A stretch of 64,000 nt of DNA, taken from assembly GCA_035553375.1 (NCBI GenBank), contig DATNCY010000250.1, positions 32,112-96,111 on the forward strand, written 5' to 3'. Positions 1 through 9,578 of this stretch are shown in pieces (the first letter of the stretch is position 1; the number at the start of each line of letters is the position of its first letter). The stretch is from JAJPHU01 sp035553375. Its GTDB lineage: Bacteria > Planctomycetota > Planctomycetia > Gemmatales > Gemmataceae. Position numbers and translations under genes: made by a program. The notes under the pieces are model-generated. The model was not told the DNA's origin. It saw only the letters and a program-made list of their open reading frames with translations, and did not search any database.

Positions 1-1459
1 CGGATTGCGGATAGCGGACAGCGGACAGCGGTTTGGGATCGCGCCGGCTGTAGAGATGCTCGAAGCGCAACGGCACATGATGCGCCGCCAACAACGCGGC
101 CATGTGGTTGAGCTGCGTCAAACCGGAACGATGCGGCTGGTTGACGGCGACGGCCTCGAAGGAGCGGCCACGCAAAATATCTTGCAGAAACGAAGTCAGA
201 TTGCCGCGCGGCCCGCACTCGACGAATAGACGGACACCACCGGCATACATGGTTTCGGCGAGACGAATAAACTCAACCGGCGACGCCCAATGCGACACGG
301 CCAAGCGACGGATAGCGTCCGCGTCGGTCGGAAAGAGTTGCCCGGTGGTACACGAGTATAGCGGCAAGCGCGGTGGGCGAACCGTCAGACGCTCGTACAT
401 TCGCGCGATCGGTCCCAGGAACGGCTCGAACAGCGGCGTGTGATAAGGACGACGAAACGGCAAACGCTCGCACACGATGCCGCGCCCGCTCAATTGTTCC
501 TCGATCGTGGACGACGCGCCGAGCGGGCAGGCTACCACCGTCTGATGCGGGCAGTTGTCCATAGCGACGAAGACGCCCGCTTCCGCGCCGAGAACTTCCG
601 TCACGGTCGCACGTCCGGCCGCCACGGCCAGCAGCGCGATCTCGGCCAATCGTCCGTCATCTTCCTGCTGCTGCAAAACATTACTCAGAGCGAACAGCTG
701 CTCGATAAAGAAATCGTCCGGCTCAACGCAGCCCGCCGCGAGCAAAGCGGAGAACTCGCCGGCGCTGTGACCGCCGATGGCGTCGGGTTGCAGCCCCAAC
801 TCGCGCAACAACAGATAGAGCGCCCACTCCGAAATAAGGATGCTGGACACGGCGTTGCCCAGCCGCCATAGGTTCTTCTCGGCGGCCGCGCGCTCGACAT
901 CCGAGAGAGACGACGGAACGAAGATATGCCGGCTGATCGGTTCCTCACGCCGGCCGGCGCGCTGCGAAATCCCATCGCAACGCTCGAAATGCTGCCGCAC
1001 TTCGGGAAAGTGCGGCAGCAAATCGCCCAGCATGTTGAGATACTGGCTGCCCTCTCCTGGAAAGAACAAAGCGATTTTGCCCTGCGGATGCAATGGCTGC
1101 TCGAAGTAATAGCACCCGCGCGAGTCCTTGATTTGCCGACAACCCGAATCGGCCAGGCGCTCGGCGGCGCGGCTGAGGCGCGATTGCAAATCGGCAACGG
1201 ATTCGGCCACCACCGCCAAGCGGCTGCCGCCGGGCGCAAGCGACGTGTTGAGACTGAACGCGAGATCCTTCAGTTCGACGGTAGGCGTGCGCTCCAGGAA
1301 CGCGGCCAATGCTTGCACGCGCTGGCGCAGTTCGGCGCGATCATCGCCACGAAGGACAAAGACCTCGCTCTCCCAGCGAAACATCGAAGGAGAAGAGAGA
1401 ATCTCCTCGCGGTGTCCGTTGAGTCGATTCGTGTACGTGCCTGAAACCGTCGGGATCAT
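1..1459 (-). CDS. Acyltransferase-domain polyketide/PUFA synthase protein (partial, continues past the left edge)
   Basis: On the minus strand a frame stays open from an ATG at 1457-1459 to the window edge (486 codons). Residues about 30-110 resemble the ketosynthase-associated linker found before AT domains. Residues about 127-430 are a malonyl/acyl-CoA acyltransferase fold: it opens with IALFFPGEGSQY, carries the nucleophile motif GGHSAGE with Ser232, and has the later His motif PYHTPLFEPF. The role would be to load acyl units onto the ACP of the upstream synthase. It starts 42 bp after that gene's stop, so the two are probably one operon. The C-terminus lies outside the window, so further domains cannot be excluded. 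It could be a PfaB-like protein; substrate unknown. Confidence 0.85.
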   Translation of the reverse strand, partial: MIPTVSGTYTNRLNGHREEILSSPSMFRWESEVFVLRGDDRAELRQRVQALAAFLERTPTVELKDLAFSLNTSLAPGGSRLAVVAESVADLQSRLSRAAERLADSGCRQIKDSRGCYYFEQPLHPQGKIALFFPGEGSQYLNMLGDLLPHFPEVRQHFERCDGISQRAGRREEPISRHIFVPSSLSDVERAAAEKNLWRLGNAVSSILISEWALYLLLRELGLQPDAIGGHSAGEFSALLAAGCVEPDDFFIEQLFALSNVLQQQEDDGRLAEIALLAVAAGRATVTEVLGAEAGVFVAMDNCPHQTVVACPLGASSTIEEQLSGRGIVCERLPFRRPYHTPLFEPFLGPIARMYERLTVRPPRLPLYSCTTGQLFPTDADAIRRLAVSHWASPVEFIRLAETMYAGGVRLFVECGPRGNLTSFLQDILRGRSFEAVAVNQPHRSGLTQLNHMAALLAAHHVPLRFEHLYSRRDPKPLSAVRYPQS

Positions 1460-1501
1460 GGCTACTTCACCCAGAAGGTATTACCCTCGCTCGCCCAAAA
1501 T

Positions 1502-4500
1502 CTAGCGTGAGAGTTCGATAGCCTTTTCTTGGGCCGCGCGGCGCGGGCACGCGAGTTGCCCCACATCGCCGGCTATAACCACCTCACACGCTCCCTTATG
1601 TCCGAGACGCAGTTCGTCATCGAGAAACAACGGTCCCACTTCCGGCGGAATCATCTGCAAGCCGCGCTCACCGAGAAGCTGTTCCAATTCCGAAACCATG
1701 CCGATAGTGGACCACGGACCCCAGGCGATGGACACGACCCGGCCGGGCCAATCGCGATCGAGATGCACGGCGAGCTTGGCCAGCACCTCATTGGCGGCGG
1801 CGTAATCGGATTGGCCTCGGTTGCCGAATCGACCCGCGACCGAAGTGAAAAACACGCAGAATTGAAGCTGCTCGAACTTCAGACGGCGGCTCAAAATCAG
1901 GGCGCTCTCGACCTTGGTTCCGAAAACGCGATCGTAAGATTCCGGCGTTTTATCGCCAATCAGCTTGTCCTGAATGACGCCGGCACCGTGGATGACGCCG
2001 TCGATGGTCCCAAAACGGCGATACACGTCGTCAAGCACGGCGCTCAGCGGTGCCTCGTCGCGGACATCCGCCTGATAGTAGTGAACGCGAGCGCCGGCGT
2101 CCTTGAGCCGTTCGATGTTGCCGCGAATCTCGCGGTCGTGGAGCAGCCGTTGGTAGGCGGCTTCGACGATGGCCGGGGAAGCGGGCCGACCCTCACGCCG
2201 CAACCTCGCAATCAGCGCCGCCTTTAACTCGGCCGCGCCCGTCACGTTCGCCGTATCGGGCGCCTCCGTGTCTTCGGGCAGCGGCGAACGGCCGACAAGT
2301 ACGAGGTTCGGCTGATAGCGTCGGGCCAGTTCCAGGGCGACGGCGGCCGTGATGCCGCGTGCGCCGCCCGTCAACAATACCGTCGAATCGTGGCCGAGCG
2401 CTAGCGGCGACTTCGACGATTCTTCCAGCGGAGCCGGCACGCAATGCAAGGTGAGGCGGCGTTCGCCCCGATAGCCGATCTCAATTGGTCCCGTCGTATC
2501 GCTCAGTTCGGCGAGCAGATTGTCCGCGAGTTTATCGGAAGCCGCCCGGCAATCGAGATCGACGACGCGAACGAGAACGTGCGGCCATTCGTGAGCCAGG
2601 CTCTTGATGAGACCGGCAACCCCGCCTTGGCTGGGCGAGAAGTCTGCCGGAAGCGTCGCGGTGGTATCGCTCCCGAATGCGCCGCCCATCGACGTGGCAG
2701 CGAGGAGCAGAGCGCTACCATTGTCGGCGGCCCGCTGGAGTTCGTTCGCCATGCCGCGCGCCAGTAAAAACAGCGATTTCACATCGCGCAGCAAGCGATC
2801 CGCCCACGATTGACCCTGACGCGAGGGAGACAGCGGCAGCAGGTGAATAAGACCGCTTATCGGTCCGCATTGCTGGTGAATACGAACGAGCAGTTCTTCG
2901 ACCGCTTGCGGGTTCGTCAGGTCGGCGTGGAAGCCATCGGTTCCCGGTTCAGCGCTCACGAGAGCAACCTGTTGGCCGAGATCGCGCAATCGCTGGGCCA
3001 GGTTCGCGGCGATGCCCGTACCGTCATCGGTTAACAGAACGGTGCCGCCGGGGAGAACCGGCGCGACATCGGGAAGCGGCGGCGCATCCGTCACGGCAAC
3101 GAGCATGCGCTGGATACCAGCCCGGAACGCTGGCGATGGATTCTTGTCACCCGTCGCGGGCGCTTCGGCCTGGCCGTTGGAAGTTGAGACGGCCACGCAG
3201 TCGATAATGCCCCGCAACGTCTTGATATTGGTCAGTTTCTCCATCGCCACATTGGGCATCTGACCGCCGTTGACCTCGGCGAGCATACCGAGAATCTCGA
3301 CGCGCTTGATGGAGTCGATGCCGAGATCGGCTTCCAGATCGAGGTCGAGGCCGAGCATGTCGGTCGGATAGCCGGTGCGTTTGCAAACAATGTCGAGCAA
3401 TCGTGCGGTGACAATGTCGCGGTCCACTCCCAGGGCAGACGGCGAAATCGGAGCAGCGGTTACCGTGTTTGCAACCGCCGGAATTGGCGGTGGCGGTGGC
3501 GGCGGCGCGGGCGCGACAGGTGCCGGTTGCGTTGGGAGAACCGCACTCGTCGCCGGTGGCGGTAATACGTGACCATTGGCACCGTGGCCGTTGGTGCCGT
3601 GGCCGTTGCTGCCATGCCCATTCGTGACAGGATGGGCGGGCGCGGGCAGAGTCGGAACGCTCACCGCTGGCGTGCCCCCTTGCAGGTAGCTGAGCATAAC
3701 GCTGCGCTGCGTGTCCAGGAAACGGGCCATCAATTCCTGATAGCGGAGCATCACTTGCGCGGTCTCGTCACTGGATGCGGATGCAACGGGAACGACCGGC
3801 GTAGTCTGCACAGGCGGATGATGCATTCCATTCGTGTGCGCTGCGCCATTGGTAGGAGGGCCGGGTTTGGGCGGCTGTGTCATGGTCGGTTTCATAGTTT
3901 GCGCGGAAGAAGCCTTGGGTTTATCAAGGATTGTCGGAGTCGGCGATGTTTCGTCGGAACGGGCTTGGCCGAGAAGTTTCGGTTCCGGCCCGTTCAAAGG
4001 GCGAACGCGGACACTGTTGACGAGCCAGGTGTTGGGCGAGAGCTTGGCCGGAGCGCTATCACGTTCCAGGTTTTTCAGATCGAGCCGGCGCAAGTCGCGT
4101 CCTTCGTGAAGTCGTTCGAGTTGAACCGACACGCCCGCGACCAGCAATTGGCCAAGAAGATGCTGCAATTGCACCAACCCGGGCCGGTTCTTCAGATCGG
4201 AAGCGATGGCGAGATGCGGCCGGTCGGCGAGAGTTTGAGCAACCAGTCCCGTCAAAATGCCTTGCGGACCAACCTCGATAAAAATGCGTGCCCCGGCGGC
4301 GTACATGGTCTCGATTTCATCTCGAAAGCGCACCGGCGAGACGAGATGCCGGGCCAGCACTTCTACCAGCGCATCCGGCTGGGCCGGATACGGCTCGGCT
4401 GTCGTGTTGGCGTACACAGGATATTGAGGAGCCTTAAAATCGCACGAAGCGAGTGCGCGGGCGAATGGTTCGCTGGCGGGCGCAACCAGGGGCGAATGGA

Positions 4501-7500
4501 AAGCACAGGCTACCGGAATACGCTGACCACGGATGCCCTGGTTTTTCATACGTTCGAGAGCGGTTTGAATACCTTCTTCGGTCCCGGAAACGACCGTCTG
4601 GTTTGGACTGTTGAGGTTGGCGGCGCTAACGCTATCGATGCCGAGGAGCGCCGCGGCGACCGTGTCCGCATCGGCCTCGATAGCGGCCATCGCGCCCGCC
4701 ATGCGATCCGTGGCCTCAAGAATGATCCGGCCGCGTTCGTGCGAGAGGCGGATGAGGTTCTGGGGCGAGAGCGCGCCGGCGGCGCACAAGGCGACGTAAT
4801 CGCCGTAGCTGTGCCCGGCCAGCATGTCGGGCCGCACGCCGAATCGCGCCAGCAGATGCATCATGGCGAGACTGGCCGCGCCGATGGCCGGTTGAGCGAC
4901 ATCGGTTCGCATCAACTCCTGCTTGGCCTGCTGTTCCTGCTCCGGCGTGAACGACGAGGGCGGATAGATAAACTTGCCGAGCGGTTTTTCCAGATGGCCC
5001 GCCAGCGTCGCCTCGGCTTCATCGAAAGCCTGACGAACTTCGGGGAAAACCATCGCCAACTGCGCAAGCATATTTGGATACTGCGATCCCTGGCCGGGGA
5101 AGAGGAAGGCGATACGGCCTGAGCGGGGGGCGTCAGCCCCCTGAGTTTCTTCCGTCGAGTTAAGCCCGAAGAAAATGCCGCGTGGATCGTGGCCGCGTTC
5201 CTGGCCGGAACGCAGAAGGGTAAGCGATTGATCGAGCTTTTGTTTCAGATCGTTCAAGGATGTGGCCACCACCGCGAGCGCCGGCAGCGCTGCCTCATCG
5301 GGATTGTCCATGCACAGCGAATAGGCGAGGTCGGCGAGGTCGGGGGCGGCACCGTGCGCCAGGGCGTCACGGGTCGCCTCGACCGCTGACAAGAGGGTGT
5401 CACGAGTTGACCGTCGCCAGACGAACAGTTCCGCCGGCCAGCGTGTGAGGGCCGGATGCGCTTCGGTGAGATAGTCGCCGGTGTATTCCTCAAGGACCGC
5501 ATGGAAATTGGTGCCGCCGAAGCCGAAGGCGCTGACGCCGGCGATGCGCGGCTCCGCACCGCCGTGAATCCACGGCCGCGCCTCGGTGTTGAGAAAGAAC
5601 GGGCTATCCTCGAAGTTCGCCTTGCTATTGGGACGATCGACGAGCAACGGCGGCAGAACCTTGTGATGCAGCGCCAGCGTCGCGTTGATAAGTCCGGCGA
5701 GGCCGGCGGCGCATTTGGTGTGGCCAATCATCGACTTTACGGAGCCGATAACGCAGGATCTCGCCAGCGCACCGGATTGGCGGAAAATCTGTCCGAGCGA
5801 GGTCACTTCCGTCTGATCGCCGACCACCGTGCCGGTGCCGTGCGCCTCGACAAACTCGACGCGGGCCGGTGACACATTGGCCTTGGCGTAGGCGCGCTGC
5901 AACGCGCGCAGCTGACCTTCGGGACGCGGCGCGGTCAGTCCCTTGTCCTTGCCGTCGCTGGAAGCGCCGACGCCCTTGATGACGGCGTAAATGCGATCGC
6001 CGTCGCGCTCGGCGTCAGCCAATCGCTTGAGAATCACCGCCGCCACGCCCTCGCTGATGACGATGCCGTCGGCGGCCTCGTCGAAGGTGCCGCAGCGACC
6101 GCGCGCCGAGAAAGCGTGCGTTTTACTGAAGGCCATGTACGTGTACGGATTCTGCACGGTGTCCGCGCCCATGACCACGGCCACATCGCTCGTCCCCATC
6201 TCCAGCTCGCGCACGCCGGCATGGAGAGCGGCCAACGACGAACCGCACGCCGCATCAATCGAGTAGTTGGGACCGCCGAAATTGAAGCGATTGGCCACGC
6301 GGCCGGCGATGACGTTGATGAGGATGCCGGGGAAGGAATCCTCCGTCCACTCCGGCAACAGCGAGTCGGCCTGGCGCAGCATCTCGGCCGCGCTGTCCTT
6401 TAGACCAGGCACCGCCGCCAGCATCGGCAGATACGAACGGAAACCGTAAGACAGGGCGAGCTGGGCCGCGCCGCCGCCCGCGCCGAGAATGACAGCCGTG
6501 CGTTCGCGGTCGAAGGGGCGATCGGCGTAGCCCGCATCGGCGAGCGCGCGGCGAACCGCTTCGAGCGCGTACAGCTGCACCGGCTCAATCGACGACAGAC
6601 TGTTGGGCGGCATTCCGAAGGTCAGCGGATCGAACGGCATGTCGGCCAGGAAACCGCCCCATTTCGAGCATATTTTGTCGCGCGCTTTCGGATTGGCGTC
6701 GTAATACAAGCGCCAATCCCAATGATCGAGCGGCACTTCGGTGATGGCGTTGACGCGCCCCAGCACGTTCTCCCAATAGGTTCGCACATCGTCGGCACCG
6801 GGCAGGAAACAGGCCATGCCGATAATGGCGATATCGGACGGCCGTTCGCGCGGCTCAGGCCGCGCCACAGCAGGGACTTGTTGCCGCAGCGCCTGCACGA
6901 TGCCGCCCACGGTGCGGTAGCGCTCCGCCAATGGTTTGGCAAACGCGGCGTCCTGTCCCATCAGCCCCAGGGTACGTTCGATGTCCTGTCCGACAGACAA
7001 TAAGGATTCGCGCGTGAGCAGCAGCTGGCTATCGAGGACGACGCCGGCTGCGCCAGCCGTGACGCAGTCGGCGACCGTATCGAAATGGATACCTCCCTGC
7101 GCATACACGGGGAGATTCCGCACGCTGCCGGCACTGACAGCGGCTTGCCAGCGTTGCAGCAGAATCAAGGTCGTGTCTTCGCCGACTCGTCCAGCGGATT
7201 CGCGGCCCTTCAGAACCAGTCCATCGATGTCTTGTTCTGCGCCGCGCAGTGCCTCGGATATGCGGATCGCCTCGAAGAGTACGCGAATTCGCCGGCGGCG
7301 CAAGAGCGCAATCCACTCGGACAATGCAGAGTGTTCGCCTCCCGCGAAGAGAACCTCTCGACAGTGCGAGGACTCCTCAAGCAAGCGGGACAGCAGGGAA
7401 CCACCGGATGGACCGAGTTTGACGCCAAAGCCGCCTGGGGCGTAGCGCGCGAGCCGATCCAGGGCAGCCTGGGCCATCGGCGATTCGGCGTCGGATTCCA

Positions 7501-7600
7501 GATCCAGAAAGCCGCGTGCGCCAGCCCGACAACCGGCAATGGCCAGTGCGGGATCGGCGGTCCCCGCCGGCGTCAACACGAGGATGTCAAGATTCCCCAT
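1502..7600 (-). CDS. PUFA-synthase-like type I polyketide synthase: NMO-KS-AT-ACP-KR (2032 aa)
   Basis: A multidomain synthase. Residues about 1-235 look like a shortened flavin TIM barrel of the nitronate monooxygenase/PfaD type (KGRESAG, then VYAQGGI). Residues 255-710 are a ketosynthase with Cys452 in DAACGSS, His587 in EAHGTGT and His627 in MIGHTKCAAG. Residues 828-1150 are an acyltransferase (FPGQGSQY, GHSYG Ser931, His1035). A linker at 1280-1310 (RYQELMARFLDTQ) is typical of PfaA-type synthases, followed by His/Asn/Gly and Pro-rich spacers. The single ACP has LGIDSIKRVEIL with Ser1430. A ketoreductase fills 1530-1990 (LLTGGARGI, later SVAGRFGNRGQSDYAAAN). Bacterial PfaA has several tandem ACPs; here there is one. 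The product is probably a long-chain or modified fatty acid/polyketide lipid; this is inference. Confidence 0.92.
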   Translation of the reverse strand: MGNLDILVLTPAGTADPALAIAGCRAGARGFLDLESDAESPMAQAALDRLARYAPGGFGVKLGPSGGSLLSRLLEESSHCREVLFAGGEHSALSEWIALLRRRRIRVLFEAIRISEALRGAEQDIDGLVLKGRESAGRVGEDTTLILLQRWQAAVSAGSVRNLPVYAQGGIHFDTVADCVTAGAAGVVLDSQLLLTRESLLSVGQDIERTLGLMGQDAAFAKPLAERYRTVGGIVQALRQQVPAVARPEPRERPSDIAIIGMACFLPGADDVRTYWENVLGRVNAITEVPLDHWDWRLYYDANPKARDKICSKWGGFLADMPFDPLTFGMPPNSLSSIEPVQLYALEAVRRALADAGYADRPFDRERTAVILGAGGGAAQLALSYGFRSYLPMLAAVPGLKDSAAEMLRQADSLLPEWTEDSFPGILINVIAGRVANRFNFGGPNYSIDAACGSSLAALHAGVRELEMGTSDVAVVMGADTVQNPYTYMAFSKTHAFSARGRCGTFDEAADGIVISEGVAAVILKRLADAERDGDRIYAVIKGVGASSDGKDKGLTAPRPEGQLRALQRAYAKANVSPARVEFVEAHGTGTVVGDQTEVTSLGQIFRQSGALARSCVIGSVKSMIGHTKCAAGLAGLINATLALHHKVLPPLLVDRPNSKANFEDSPFFLNTEARPWIHGGAEPRIAGVSAFGFGGTNFHAVLEEYTGDYLTEAHPALTRWPAELFVWRRSTRDTLLSAVEATRDALAHGAAPDLADLAYSLCMDNPDEAALPALAVVATSLNDLKQKLDQSLTLLRSGQERGHDPRGIFFGLNSTEETQGADAPRSGRIAFLFPGQGSQYPNMLAQLAMVFPEVRQAFDEAEATLAGHLEKPLGKFIYPPSSFTPEQEQQAKQELMRTDVAQPAIGAASLAMMHLLARFGVRPDMLAGHSYGDYVALCAAGALSPQNLIRLSHERGRIILEATDRMAGAMAAIEADADTVAAALLGIDSVSAANLNSPNQTVVSGTEEGIQTALERMKNQGIRGQRIPVACAFHSPLVAPASEPFARALASCDFKAPQYPVYANTTAEPYPAQPDALVEVLARHLVSPVRFRDEIETMYAAGARIFIEVGPQGILTGLVAQTLADRPHLAIASDLKNRPGLVQLQHLLGQLLVAGVSVQLERLHEGRDLRRLDLKNLERDSAPAKLSPNTWLVNSVRVRPLNGPEPKLLGQARSDETSPTPTILDKPKASSAQTMKPTMTQPPKPGPPTNGAAHTNGMHHPPVQTTPVVPVASASSDETAQVMLRYQELMARFLDTQRSVMLSYLQGGTPAVSVPTLPAPAHPVTNGHGSNGHGTNGHGANGHVLPPPATSAVLPTQPAPVAPAPPPPPPPIPAVANTVTAAPISPSALGVDRDIVTARLLDIVCKRTGYPTDMLGLDLDLEADLGIDSIKRVEILGMLAEVNGGQMPNVAMEKLTNIKTLRGIIDCVAVSTSNGQAEAPATGDKNPSPAFRAGIQRMLVAVTDAPPLPDVAPVLPGGTVLLTDDGTGIAANLAQRLRDLGQQVALVSAEPGTDGFHADLTNPQAVEELLVRIHQQCGPISGLIHLLPLSPSRQGQSWADRLLRDVKSLFLLARGMANELQRAADNGSALLLAATSMGGAFGSDTTATLPADFSPSQGGVAGLIKSLAHEWPHVLVRVVDLDCRAASDKLADNLLAELSDTTGPIEIGYRGERRLTLHCVPAPLEESSKSPLALGHDSTVLLTGGARGITAAVALELARRYQPNLVLVGRSPLPEDTEAPDTANVTGAAELKAALIARLRREGRPASPAIVEAAYQRLLHDREIRGNIERLKDAGARVHYYQADVRDEAPLSAVLDDVYRRFGTIDGVIHGAGVIQDKLIGDKTPESYDRVFGTKVESALILSRRLKFEQLQFCVFFTSVAGRFGNRGQSDYAAANEVLAKLAVHLDRDWPGRVVSIAWGPWSTIGMVSELEQLLGERGLQMIPPEVGPLFLDDELRLGHKGACEVVIAGDVGQLACPRRAAQEKAIELSR

Positions 7601-8316
7601 TCAAGATCTCTCTTGTTCTCGGCACTCCCAAATGGGCGTGGGGTTAACAAAGTCAACCTTCCGTGGGTGGTCGTGGCTGCGGCACCCAAACCGCGCCAGG
7701 CTCGCATCCATGAGCAGGATAAAACCAACGCCAATAACCAACGCCCCGTGCTTACCATCCGCCCCTCTCGTTCCTGAGAGCGTGGCGAAGGAGCATAAGA
7801 CAGGCAAATAGGGCAATCCCTCGCATCTGTCGTTCCAAACTAACCGGGGGTAGATAAATGTCAATATGGGCAATTGCGTCCGAAATCAGACTGCCTCGGA
7901 TTCGGCGTAGCGCAAAGCTCCCAGGTGGCTTTGCTTGTATAAACGATGTAAGTGGACGGGTTCCGAATGCTCCGAAAACGCGATATTCATCAGAGATTCC
8001 GGCCGCATGTTGACCAAGAGATGAAGTCGGGGCGTCCTCCTCCGATCCCAATGGGATGTGTTCCATCTTGCCTCCTATCTATCTTACGCATCTCCGCGCA
8101 TCGAAGTTCTTTCTTTCGTCGGCGGAAAGACCATTTCCTACTTCTCCTACTGTCAAGTCCGAGCTTTGTGACAGGAGTGGATTAGCGGGAGGGAACAATT
8201 CGGTGTGAATCGATTACCGCGATTAGGGGGAGAGGGCCGAAAAAAATGCCGATAACGATAAGGGCGCGAAGCATGAATACCTGGGTGAAACCAGGAGTAC
8301 AGCGAGGAGAGGGACC
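7601..8316. other. Divergent intergenic region (716 bp)
   Basis: Separates the minus-strand synthase from the plus-strand S49-like gene, so it should hold promoters for both. Short open frames exist on both strands but none has a convincing ribosome-binding site plus a protein-like composition. I see no tRNA, riboswitch or clear repeat in it. Confidence 0.5.
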
Positions 8317-9381
8317 ATGCGATCCTTCCGATGGGGATTGTTCGTGGTGATGGGTCTGACGGGATGCCATCACGTCTTCCACATCGCGACCGACTCAGTC
8401 GTGCGCACGGACACTCCGTTTCTGACACACAGCAAGGTCATCAGCGAATCGCCGCCGGTCAGCGATAGCGGGCCGGTCGTCGAGATGCCGCTGGGCGGTC
8501 CTTGCACCGGCAAGGAGCCGAAGGTCGCCGTCGTGGATGTGGACGGCTTGCTTCTGAACATGGATATGACCGGCATGTATTCCGTCGGCGAAAATCCAGT
8601 GAGCATCTTCCGCGAGAAACTCGACGCCATTGCCACCGATCCTGGCGTGTGCGCCGTGGTCGTGCGCATCAACAGTCCGGGCGGCGGCGTCACGGCGACG
8701 GACATCATGTGGCGCGATTTGATCGCCTTCCGGGCCAAAACGCATCGGCCGGTCGTCGCCTGCTTGATGGATCTGGGTGCCGGCGGAGCCTACTATCTGG
8801 CGACGGCGTCTGATGTGATTGTGGCGCATCCGACGAGCATAACGGGTGGCATCGGCGTCATCCTCAACCGCTACAACCTCAACGGGCCGATGGGTTACTT
8901 CAGTCTCCAGGCACTGCCGATCAAGTCGGGCAAGAACATCGACTTGGGCAACGAGATCGTGCAGGAACCCGCCCCCGAGCGCAAGCAGTTGTTGCAAGCG
9001 ATGGCCGACGAATTCCACCAGCGTTTCCGGCAGATCGTCGAGCATGCTCGCCCCAACGTCGATCGCGCGGATGCCACGATGTTTGACGGCCGCGTCTTCA
9101 CCGCTCCGCAAGCGCTGGCTCATCATCTCATTGATCGCATCGGTTACCTGGACGATGCCATTGCGATGGCGCGCGAACTGGCACACGTCGAGCAAAGCCC
9201 AGTGGTCCTTTATCACCGCTGCAACGATCGAGTGCATTCGCCTTACGCCATCACGCCGAACATACCCCTGCAAAACACGCTGCTACCTATCAGTGTGCCG
9301 GGCCTGGATCGTAGCCGGTTGCCGACGTTCCTGTACATGTGGCAATCCGACCCGACGATGGAAAAGATGGGCGGGCGATGA
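8317..9381 (+). CDS. S49 (SppA/ClpP-fold) peptidase-like lipoprotein, nucleophile replaced
   Basis: 354 aa with a short lipoprotein signal (VVMGLTGC, Cys17). Residues about 68-290 match the SppA crotonase-like fold: VVVRINSPGGGVTATDI, then MDLGAGGAYYLATASD, then TSITGGIGVIL and IKSGKNID. In active SppA the fourth of these blocks reads D-V-A-A-S-G-G-Y-Y with the nucleophilic Ser. Here the aligned residue is Gly156. A Lys (206) remains near the expected dyad position. The protein may therefore be a pseudo-peptidase or scaffold in the envelope. An ATG with GGAG about 8 nt upstream supports the start. It stands alone and ends at a large inverted repeat. Confidence 0.85.
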   Translation: MRSFRWGLFVVMGLTGCHHVFHIATDSVVRTDTPFLTHSKVISESPPVSDSGPVVEMPLGGPCTGKEPKVAVVDVDGLLLNMDMTGMYSVGENPVSIFREKLDAIATDPGVCAVVVRINSPGGGVTATDIMWRDLIAFRAKTHRPVVACLMDLGAGGAYYLATASDVIVAHPTSITGGIGVILNRYNLNGPMGYFSLQALPIKSGKNIDLGNEIVQEPAPERKQLLQAMADEFHQRFRQIVEHARPNVDRADATMFDGRVFTAPQALAHHLIDRIGYLDDAIAMARELAHVEQSPVVLYHRCNDRVHSPYAITPNIPLQNTLLPISVPGLDRSRLPTFLYMWQSDPTMEKMGGR

Positions 9382-9389
9382 AGAAAAAA

Positions 9390-9548
9390 TTCACCACGGA
9401 ACACACGGAATCCACGGAAAAAAGACAAAAGAACAAACGACTACGGAAGAACATCCGTTTGAAACGGAGCGACGCGTGCGCCGACTGAGTCCGTTTTACC
9501 CGCTCGTCTTTTGTCTTTTTTCCGTGAATTCCGTGTATTCCGTGGTGA
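9390..9548. repeat. Large imperfect inverted repeat (CCACGGAA type) between convergent genes
   Basis: The left arm (9390-9431) reads TTCACCACGGAACACACGGA and onward into AAAAAGACAAAAGA. The right arm (9506-9548) is its near reverse complement, ending TTCCGTGGTGAA. The arms are about 42 nt with few mismatches and a loop of about 75 nt. The element sits between the stops of two convergent genes and could stop transcription from both sides. The CCACGGAA/TTCCGTGG core looks like a dispersed intergenic repeat rather than a unique site. Confidence 0.75.
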
Positions 9549-9578
9549 ATAGTTTTTGTGGTTGCAAGAGCCTGAACG

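Noticed and set aside
685..1239. A 184-codon minus-strand frame
   Set aside because: It lies in another frame of the acyltransferase gene, is Arg/Ser-rich and lacks any domain; the true frame shows complete AT motifs.
3569..5122. A 517-codon plus-strand frame
   Set aside because: Antisense to the polyketide synthase; GC-rich coding DNA commonly leaves long open antisense frames, and the translation has no domain.
7752..8066. Possible 104-aa minus-strand gene in the divergent region
   Set aside because: No ribosome-binding site and no protein-like pattern; overlaps other random frames.
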